Below, piece after piece: positions 5,964 to 12,936 of a stretch of 22,081 nt of DNA (position 1 is its first letter; each line of letters opens with the position of its first letter). Both the position numbers and the translations under genes were made by a program. Where the stretch lies: positions 1-22,081 of IMG/VR virus record IMGVR_UViG_3300042861_000607; one strand, 5' to 3'. The stretch is from a virus. The notes beneath the pieces were generated by a model, which was given only the letters and a program-made list of their open reading frames with translations, was not told where the DNA came from and did not search any database.

Positions 5964-7502
5964 TTAGACGCTATCACCTTTTGGACCTTTTGTCCCATAG
6001 CTGTCAATTTTCTGCTTGCGACCAAAGCCACCGCCAGAACCGAAGTCCATGGCCGGATAATCACCCTTGCGTCCGGGCTTCTTATACGGAACTTGGACTT
6101 TCCCTCCGTCCTTACGCGGCATAGGTCCCGCGCCCGGAGGCGGACCCTGCGGCGGGGGCGGGGGCGGCATCATCATCTGCGGAGGCATACCACCACCCGG
6201 ACCACCAGCACCCGGCGGAGGAGGCGGCGGCGGGGCAGCGCCCGGAGGACCACCAGCGCCTGCGCCAGCCATTGCAGCCAACATCATGGGATCAATGCCC
6301 GGCTGCTGCTGACCACCCGGCTGGCCAACCATGATGTTTACGACGGTCCCACCCTTTTTGGACTTACCGCTCTTCGGAGCAGATGAGCCTTCGTTACCCA
6401 TGTAATCACTGAACGCGCCACCACCATCAGCGCGTTTTGTGCGGCCCATGGAGCCACCAGAACATTTCCCGGTCAGACCCTCAGACTTCACCATTTTTTT
6501 GATGAGCTTACGGTCTTCAGCCTCATCGTCATGCATGGCTTTCCCGCCAGAAGCACGTTTCTGAGCGCCTGTCGATTCATGCGAACGAGATTCGTAGTCC
6601 TGCTGACCCTTCTGAACTCGCCCACCCTTTTTACGATACATCTGCGTAAGAGCAGGTGTAGAAAGCTGGACTTCCTCAGGACGCATGGCGTTAGAAAGGA
6701 ACGAACGCATACCACCTTCGTCGGGCATACCAGCAGCAGCGCCTGTCGGAGCCGGTGAGCTAGAAGCAGTAGACGTGGGGGCTCCATACAGCTCACGATC
6801 CATCAGTGAACGCATGCCACCTTCATCCGGACGACCGGATGTCGTATCGTGCGGAGCGCCAGCAGCAGATGCCTCCATAGCCGGACGACGCGGCGGAAGC
6901 GGAACATCAGCCGGATGCTCAATTTCCGTAATACGACGACGAACAACCGGAGCCTGACGATGAGCCGGAGCAGCATGACGAGCCGCCGCATGACGAGGGG
7001 CAGCGCGTGACGGAGCCGCAGCAGCCGCCTCTTCACCACCAAATATTTCGTTGCCGATGTTAGCCAGAAGCTCATCGAGGCCACCACCAAACGCCTTGGC
7101 GACACGCCCCCCCTTCTTGCGAGGAGCAGATTCAGACATTGCGCCCGGCTCAAACTTCAGCGTCGGATCAAACTCAACCTGCTCTGTTGTTCCAGACGGG
7201 ATTTTGTCCTGACGAACACCTGTCGGAATCTTTGAGCCCTTGCTGCTTTTGCGCGAAGCCTTATCAAGACGCTTCAGACTTTCTGCGCCCGAAACTTTTC
7301 CGCCTTTTTTAAAAGCTTTGCGCGGAGTTACTTCCGGCGGGATGTAATCTTTCGAATTAAGCGGCGCACGACCAGCTTGCGTGTCGGTATTGAGCGCAGG
7401 GAAGCCAGCATGCGTCAGAGGAGCGTTGCCAGACTGTCCACCATAAGCTTTTAGCTTGCGGGAATGCCCCGCATCAGCATCTTTTTTATAAGGATGTGCC
7501 AT
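5964..7502 (-). CDS. Low-complexity Gly/Pro/Ala-rich virion-like protein
   Basis: A 512-residue, basic, mostly disordered protein. At least six short motifs of the form K/D-G-G-x recur (KKGGKV near residue 66, KKGGRV twice, ADGGGAF, KKGGTV, RKDGGKV). A twin motif RPDEGGMRS / MPDEGGMRS appears about 40 residues apart. There is an Ala/His/Arg-rich patch (SRAAPRHAAARHAAPAHR) and a region of polyproline runs with Gly and Met (about residues 405-470). No enzymatic domain, signal peptide or membrane helix is seen. The ATG at 7502 has AGGA 9 bases before it. It sits between two hairpins, downstream of the SleB-like protein, with which it shares the GGxV motifs. A virion-internal or head-tail role is inferred from position. 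The G+C-rich proline codons create long false frames on the plus strand. Confidence 0.6.
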   Translation of the reverse strand: MAHPYKKDADAGHSRKLKAYGGQSGNAPLTHAGFPALNTDTQAGRAPLNSKDYIPPEVTPRKAFKKGGKVSGAESLKRLDKASRKSSKGSKIPTGVRQDKIPSGTTEQVEFDPTLKFEPGAMSESAPRKKGGRVAKAFGGGLDELLANIGNEIFGGEEAAAAAPSRAAPRHAAARHAAPAHRQAPVVRRRITEIEHPADVPLPPRRPAMEASAAGAPHDTTSGRPDEGGMRSLMDRELYGAPTSTASSSPAPTGAAAGMPDEGGMRSFLSNAMRPEEVQLSTPALTQMYRKKGGRVQKGQQDYESRSHESTGAQKRASGGKAMHDDEAEDRKLIKKMVKSEGLTGKCSGGSMGRTKRADGGGAFSDYMGNEGSSAPKSGKSKKGGTVVNIMVGQPGGQQQPGIDPMMLAAMAGAGAGGPPGAAPPPPPPPGAGGPGGGMPPQMMMPPPPPPQGPPPGAGPMPRKDGGKVQVPYKKPGRKGDYPAMDFGSGGGFGRKQKIDSYGTKGPKGDSV

Positions 7503-7530
7503 TTTAGTCGTTCCTATAGGATAAATTTAG

Positions 7531-7605
7531 CCTGTTAGAGCGTTTAACAGGTCTTTTTGCTCTTGATGGCCAATCAAAAGCGTGAAAATGCCTTGGCGTA
7601 AGGCA
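7531..7605 (-). terminator. Two hairpins, one a likely terminator
   Basis: After the stop at 7624, the minus strand holds TGCCTT-ACGCC-AAGGCA (7605-7589) followed by TTTTC, a plausible short rho-independent terminator. A second hairpin CCTGTTA/TAACAGG (7531-7537/7545-7551) lies closer to the next gene. Read on the plus strand it is followed by TCTTTTT, so it may act in that direction. Apart from these structures the 121-base gap holds nothing I can name. Confidence 0.45.
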
Positions 7606-7623
7606 AAAAACAGCAAAAATAGG

Positions 7624-10236
7624 TTATTTACCTCTCTTTGCAGCGTTAATATTGTCCACAAGTGACGGATACGGCCTTCCCGCTGCCTTTGCAGACGCTT
7701 TTGCGCTTGCTTTTTGGCTTTCGGACAAATGTTTTGGCTTACCAAGTGACTTAGGACGGGGTTTTTCCCATACTTCACCGCCTTTAGCCAATCTCATAGC
7801 GTCATCAACAGCACCGCCGTCTGCACAATTCCATGCGCGGAGTGATTTGTTGATACGACTATCAGGATCATTAGCTGTTTCGGCGCTTGTTAGCTTAGAA
7901 CGCATACCTTTCATTCTTGAACAGAATGATTTACGGCGTCCAGCGTCTTTTTCTGTCTTAGGGTGAGGTGCAGGAGGCTTAAGGTTATGTCCTTCTGCTT
8001 TAGCAGAGGCTCTACCTTTGGCGTTTAATCCTCCAGCAGGGTCTTGACCTTCTTTTCTAGTCCAAGCACCACCACCAGTGGCCAATGCCATAGCATCATT
8101 AACCACACCACCATCGGCATATCCAAACTTGCTTTTGATGTAATTCGTTCCTTTTTCCAGCGCTGCCTTTCCGGCTTTTTTAGCGCCTTCATAAGTTTCT
8201 TTTCCAAGGACACTTGGTCCCCAATCTTCAGCTGTCTGATATCCAATATAGCCGGGCATGCCATACACATCAGGCTTGCCGAGCTTGGTGAACTTGGAGG
8301 CCCCAGCTCCAAGACCAGCAGCAATCGCAGCACGGCCCGCCAGAGCCGCAGGGAGGCCCACAGAGGCCACTTGTAGGGCCGCTGGTAGGTATCTGCCCTC
8401 TTTGACGTTTTGATACAGGCTGGGGTTGCCTAGGAGGCCAGCAGCATCAGCAACAGCGCCCGGAGGCGTCCACTTTGTCGCGGCAAGACCAGCGTTCTTT
8501 AAGCCTGTCTCAACTCGTGGATCATACTGAGGGGCAGAACCAGCAGTCTGCTCTTTAATAAATGCTTCCTGCGATGCTTCATCAGGAAAATGAGGTTGCT
8601 CAACAGGTCTCGGTGCATATTCCGGAGCGAAAGATACTTCGCCTTCAGCTTGAACTTCCGGCTCTACAGCACCTTCAGTCGCATATCCATGACGCGCAAC
8701 TTCCTGATGAAGACGCAGATTGTCATGCTTAGCTAGGCGAAGGGCATCCGATACTTCCCCTCCATAAGCAAACCCCGGATTTGTTACAGGGGCAATCGGA
8801 GATGCTGGCTGTTTTTGCGCAGTAGTCATGCTAGTCTGAGGCTGAGCCTGCGCCATTTGTGACGCGGTCTGTTGCCAGCCCATCGGCACTTGGCCGCCGT
8901 CAAATCGTTCATAGCGATTTTGAACCGCTCCGCCATCAGCAAACATGCCGCCAATATCCAAATCAGGCATGCCAAAAAACGGTTGTTCAATCCCCTGCAT
9001 CATGTCAGGCGCAGGTTCTGGAGCGGCCATTGGCTCGGGCTGATTAACGCCCTGATCGGCTAGGAAACTCTGGGTGCTTGCTTCATTCGGAGCGGCGGAT
9101 TGAGCAGGAGCTTCTTGAGGCTGCACTTGCGGCGCTTCAGGACCCATGAAGCTATGCTGCGGCGGCTTGCCGACGTTAATCTCAGCGGCCATGTGCTGGG
9201 GCTTTGAACTACCAACATCCATGTCAGGAAGTTTTGACTGCGCAACATGCGTAGGCGCAGGAGCCGGAGCAGGCTTTGGGGCAACCGCTTCAGATGCTTT
9301 CGGTGTTAGTGCCGTGGCTTGCTGGGATGGCGTAGGCTTCTCAGCACCAACATTCATCGCAGGCAATTCAGCCTTGGCCATCTGCTGCGGAGGTGCGCCA
9401 CCAGCAGGCATAAGTGGTCCTGAAGGATCAGCCGGATTGATCCGAGATAACGTCGCGCTCTTCGGAAATTCACGAGGCGGTGCTCCCTGCGCAACGACTG
9501 GGTTAGGAGCCTGTGAAGGTGTCGGCGCTTGAGCCGGAGGTTGAGCCAAAGCCATCTGCGTCGGCATGGTCATCTGCTGACCTTGTCCACCCTGCAATCC
9601 TGCAACCTGCATGGCTTCAGGTGTCGGCTTAACACCTTGGAGCATAGCGGTGTCGCCAGATTTCATCTGTGTTTCAGGGGTTTTTGGATTGAATCCTGCC
9701 TCACGATAAAATTTATGAGCCCCCTCTTGGCCCAAAAAATCCATCTTACTGGCCCAAGATGGCGGTTTACCACCCGCCATGCCCTTGGGAGCAAAGTAAT
9801 GAGAAGCACCCATCGTTGGGTCTTTCTCGACTCGGCCCAAAACACGGTCAGCAATTTCTCCGAGCTTTTTGTATTGAGAGCCCTCAGGGTCCAATTTCAT
9901 TGCCCTTATGCCAGCAATATTTGTAGCAGGCCTATTGGCTAGAAATGAGGAATATTGACCGCCCTTACCTTTTGCATTTTGCGCAAGTATCTGCTGTTGG
10001 ATGCCGCCATATCCACGATAATTTGCGTCTGCTCTATTGCGAATGTTAAACCCAACCTTAGCCTGACCTTCAGGACTTTGGTTGCCAGCCTCAGCATACA
10101 TGGCGCGGATTAAAGCGTCTCTATCACTAGCAAACTCTGGATGAAAATTATATCCACCTAATTGCTGAGGATGACCGCCTTTGCGAAGACCTTGACGAGC
10201 TAAGCGAAGGGCGTCTTTAATCTTGTCGTCGTCCAT
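7624..10236 (-). CDS. Large virion-like protein with SleB-type hydrolase
   Basis: An 870-residue multidomain protein. Residues about 38-182 match cell-wall hydrolases of the SleB/Hydrolase_2 type: RAMYAEAGNQSPEGQAKVGF with E49 as the likely catalytic acid, and DPTMGASHYFAP near 139-150. This part would cut peptidoglycan. Residues about 190-480 are a Pro/Ala/Gln-rich linker. Residues about 590-700 are partly hydrophobic. Residues 724-804 (TRKEGQDPAGGLNAKGRAS, SFCSRM, SLRAWNC) resemble a small domain, possibly DUF6321, seen in phage virion proteins, and the last 66 residues are basic. DALRLA-like segments and GGxV motifs recur at residues 8-21 and in the second half. The ATG at 10236 overlaps the portal stop (TGATG), with AAGGA 8 bases upstream. 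I infer a virion-associated lysin. Confidence 0.7.
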   Translation of the reverse strand: MDDDKIKDALRLARQGLRKGGHPQQLGGYNFHPEFASDRDALIRAMYAEAGNQSPEGQAKVGFNIRNRADANYRGYGGIQQQILAQNAKGKGGQYSSFLANRPATNIAGIRAMKLDPEGSQYKKLGEIADRVLGRVEKDPTMGASHYFAPKGMAGGKPPSWASKMDFLGQEGAHKFYREAGFNPKTPETQMKSGDTAMLQGVKPTPEAMQVAGLQGGQGQQMTMPTQMALAQPPAQAPTPSQAPNPVVAQGAPPREFPKSATLSRINPADPSGPLMPAGGAPPQQMAKAELPAMNVGAEKPTPSQQATALTPKASEAVAPKPAPAPAPTHVAQSKLPDMDVGSSKPQHMAAEINVGKPPQHSFMGPEAPQVQPQEAPAQSAAPNEASTQSFLADQGVNQPEPMAAPEPAPDMMQGIEQPFFGMPDLDIGGMFADGGAVQNRYERFDGGQVPMGWQQTASQMAQAQPQTSMTTAQKQPASPIAPVTNPGFAYGGEVSDALRLAKHDNLRLHQEVARHGYATEGAVEPEVQAEGEVSFAPEYAPRPVEQPHFPDEASQEAFIKEQTAGSAPQYDPRVETGLKNAGLAATKWTPPGAVADAAGLLGNPSLYQNVKEGRYLPAALQVASVGLPAALAGRAAIAAGLGAGASKFTKLGKPDVYGMPGYIGYQTAEDWGPSVLGKETYEGAKKAGKAALEKGTNYIKSKFGYADGGVVNDAMALATGGGAWTRKEGQDPAGGLNAKGRASAKAEGHNLKPPAPHPKTEKDAGRRKSFCSRMKGMRSKLTSAETANDPDSRINKSLRAWNCADGGAVDDAMRLAKGGEVWEKPRPKSLGKPKHLSESQKASAKASAKAAGRPYPSLVDNINAAKRGK

Positions 10237-12599
10237 CACTCAGTTCCTTCGGGCTTCATAAACTGGGCTTCACGCGCGATATCAGCCTGATGGTTCGCCA
10301 TGCCAACCTCGTGAAGTCGCTGAGCCGCAGACTGATTTTGCTCTTTTGCAGCGTCCATCATGTCTTTCTCGCGCTGCCTATCAAAGTCTAAATCAGCTCT
10401 CTGAGCGTCATGCTGCTGATTATGCAGAGCATGCTTCAGGTCCAAACCCTTCATTAAGGTGTCTTTTTTGATGTTATCACCGTGGACAACCTCACTTTGA
10501 GCTAAGCGAAGTTTTTCCATTTTAAACTTGGCTGCTGTTCCCATAGCATCCGTAACGGCCTTCGTTTTGGCGACCTGATGCTTGGTAGCTGCTTCCATGT
10601 TCTTGGTTTGAATGTTGGCCATTTTAACGCCGGTTTCGCCTTCTGCTTGCTTAGCTCTAACAGAAGCCTCAAGAACCTTAGCTTGAGCCGCAACCATCGC
10701 AGCCTGAGCCTGCATTTTCTTGGTCTCATCAACCGGCGGCGGTCCGGGAGGCGCTTTCGAGAACAGGTTCTGAGCGTCCTCAACTCCAATCATGTCGAAT
10801 ATCTTGGAGTAAACGGCCTTCTGATCAAAAGCAGACGGGTTCTGCTGAGCCAGCGTATAGATGGCAATTGCTTTCTGAACGCGCATCGTATGAGAAGCTG
10901 TATTTGGGTCCGCCTTCGGAACAATGTCGTTGTTCTCAAGAGCAATGAGTAGCTGGTCTACGTCTTTCTTGAAGTTCGGGTTCTGACGATTGCGCCAAAT
11001 AGCTTCCGGGTCTCTGCGGAATAGTTCTTTGAGCAACCAAAACTCTTTTTGCTGGGCGCTATGCAGACGCTTATGAACAGCGTTCAGAACCTTCTGGGAT
11101 TGCTCAATCAGGGCAATCGTGGTGCCGACAGGAGCATCATTGCGACCTTCGCCAACAGCCGTTTCAGCCGTTCCGCCAAGCTGCTTAGCAACCTGCTCAA
11201 CATTCTGAATGATGCTGACAAATCCCGGCGTCACATCACGATACGGGAGCGGCATAAACGCCTGATTAAGCGGAACACCATCCACATCTAGCGGCGCGAC
11301 CTGACCCGGTCCCACGCGGATGTTAGTCGTTTGCTGTTTTCCGGTTGATCGAGCCATAACGCTACCCGGAAAATTCGCAAGCATACCGTTGTCAAGAGCA
11401 ATCCGCCAAGCTGCCGTGAGAGCACGAGTAGCGTTACCCAGAATATGTAGGAGGCCAAAGTTAACACCAGCATAAGCTGGGACAAACACGTATTCGACGA
11501 AGACTTCTTTCCGGACATGGTTCGGGTCTCCTTCTTCCCACCACCTGCGGATTTCCAGAACCTGCCTGCTGTCCTTGTCTATCGTCACCCGATAAGGAAG
11601 AGGAAGCCCAGTTTTTTCTCCGTCTTCTTCGTGTTCAAAGCCCTGCAAATCTAGTTCACAGTAGCATTCAAATATTTCTCTATCACTCTGCTCAGCGTTC
11701 ATTCCGTTTTTAGGCTGAACACCAACAACTTGGTCCAACTTGATATCAACGACGTTTAAATCCGGCATCAAAAGACCGGAAGTTAAATTTGCGTCTCTCC
11801 AAGCGCCAGCAAGCTGCATCTGCTTAACAACTGAAGGACGCATACGGCATCGATGCGTGACGCGAGAACATGCCTCAAGCGAAACAGCGCCATCAGAAAT
11901 GATGATGTCTTTTCTGTCGATTGTTTCCGCGACAGGGCGGCGCTTTAACGGATGCCAGTAAACCTTGCGATACGCCTCTCCAGCATGACCAAGAGAAAAT
12001 AGCATTCGGTCAAAGTCAGGGTAATACTCGGGTGCGCCAGTCGTTAGATAATGATTGAAATCATCCTCAAGCTGCTGAGCAGCCATATCCAACTCATGTG
12101 TTCCGTCGCCTTCGTTCCTAACTTTTACAGGGCCATCGGCAGATAAAAGTTCGCCACGCGCATTAGCTTGGAAACGGAGAATGGATTCCAAAAGCAAAGG
12201 ATGCTTGATAACGCTTATACCTTCGCCATTTGGCTCTGACTTTGGGTCTTCAAGCGTCACGCCTAGAAGGTCGATGCCCTTGACTAAATCATCTAGCTTC
12301 TTTTGCTGACGAGTTTCATCATCAGAAATAAGCCGGAGCAACTCTTCTGAGATGGCCCCAAGCTCTCCAGCCCCCATGTATAAGGCTATGTTGGCGTCGT
12401 GGTCCTCAGATTCCTGCTTGGGCAAATCCGCCAGACCGCCGAAATTAATTGAGACCTGTCCGTCAGGTAAATCAATAACAATTGCGTCAGGCTTTAATTT
12501 TACAGCCTCATCGTCACCTAAATCGACAATTTCGCCCTTTGGCTTATCAGCCTCTTCCGGCTCAGGTGCTTGCAAAAAACGAAAATCGTCGGAAGCCAT
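10236..12599 (-). CDS. Portal protein (P22 gp1-like)
   Basis: A 787-residue protein that would form the dodecameric channel for DNA at one head vertex. The size, the acidic N-terminal arm and the core (HPLLLESILRFQANARGELL, AGEAYRKVYWHPLKRRPVAE, then a conserved-looking GTTIALIEQSQKVLNAVHKR helix) fit the P22-type portal family. From about residue 640 to the end runs a long Ala/Gln/Lys/Met-rich helical tail that suggests a portal barrel like that of P22. The ATG at 12599 has AAGGA 8 bases upstream. It follows the terminase and a small gene and overlaps the next gene, the normal packaging-module order. Family assignment is by eye. Confidence 0.85.
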   Translation of the reverse strand: MASDDFRFLQAPEPEEADKPKGEIVDLGDDEAVKLKPDAIVIDLPDGQVSINFGGLADLPKQESEDHDANIALYMGAGELGAISEELLRLISDDETRQQKKLDDLVKGIDLLGVTLEDPKSEPNGEGISVIKHPLLLESILRFQANARGELLSADGPVKVRNEGDGTHELDMAAQQLEDDFNHYLTTGAPEYYPDFDRMLFSLGHAGEAYRKVYWHPLKRRPVAETIDRKDIIISDGAVSLEACSRVTHRCRMRPSVVKQMQLAGAWRDANLTSGLLMPDLNVVDIKLDQVVGVQPKNGMNAEQSDREIFECYCELDLQGFEHEEDGEKTGLPLPYRVTIDKDSRQVLEIRRWWEEGDPNHVRKEVFVEYVFVPAYAGVNFGLLHILGNATRALTAAWRIALDNGMLANFPGSVMARSTGKQQTTNIRVGPGQVAPLDVDGVPLNQAFMPLPYRDVTPGFVSIIQNVEQVAKQLGGTAETAVGEGRNDAPVGTTIALIEQSQKVLNAVHKRLHSAQQKEFWLLKELFRRDPEAIWRNRQNPNFKKDVDQLLIALENNDIVPKADPNTASHTMRVQKAIAIYTLAQQNPSAFDQKAVYSKIFDMIGVEDAQNLFSKAPPGPPPVDETKKMQAQAAMVAAQAKVLEASVRAKQAEGETGVKMANIQTKNMEAATKHQVAKTKAVTDAMGTAAKFKMEKLRLAQSEVVHGDNIKKDTLMKGLDLKHALHNQQHDAQRADLDFDRQREKDMMDAAKEQNQSAAQRLHEVGMANHQADIAREAQFMKPEGTE

Positions 12600-12631
12600 C
12601 AGGATATTCCTTGCGCCATTTAGGCGGTGTG

Positions 12632-12844
12632 TCAGTGAGGGCCGGAGCAGTGCCGGGTCGTAAGAATTTCGTGGTAGTTAATTGTTTTTGATAGCCTTTT
12701 GGCTTCCATCAACAAATTAATTACTTCGGCGGCCCGCTCAAATGTCAGCGTGTAACTGCTACTGCCTTGAATTTCATGGAAAATCTCGTCCAAGCGCTCA
12801 GTAATTTCGCCTGTCCGTTCTTCAAGGTCTTCAATGGTGAGCAT
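12632..12844 (-). CDS. Small helical protein between terminase and portal
   Basis: A 70-residue protein (MLTIEDLEERTGEITERLDE..., later FERAAEVINLLMEAKRLSK) that is mostly amphipathic helix. No family is recognised. The ATG at 12844 has GGGA a few bases upstream. It lies in its own slot between terminase and portal and follows a possible promoter, so it would be the first gene of the portal transcript. It could be a head-completion or regulatory peptide, but nothing in the sequence decides. Confidence 0.55.
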   Translation of the reverse strand: MLTIEDLEERTGEITERLDEIFHEIQGSSSYTLTFERAAEVINLLMEAKRLSKTINYHEILTTRHCSGPH

Positions 12845-12878
12845 TGGCCGTCCCAGATGCTACAATTATTCTGAGCGT

Positions 12879-12906
12879 ATATTAACCGAAATATAAGATT
12901 TTGCAA
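12879..12906 (-). promoter_or_regulatory. Possible promoter for the portal unit
   Basis: In the AT-rich gap between the terminase stop (12937) and the next start (12844), the minus strand has TTGCAA (12901-12906) and, 16 bases on, TAATAT (12879-12884). Each matches consensus at four of six positions. The location before a new set of genes supports it, but AT-rich gaps give such matches by chance. Confidence 0.3.
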
Positions 12907-12936
12907 GGAATAGCCAATTTAAGCTAAAACTTAACA

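Noticed and set aside
5907-6386. 159-codon plus-strand frame rich in Arg and Thr
   Set aside because: It arises from reading the polyproline/glycine codons of the opposite-strand gene backwards; no motif or ribosome site.
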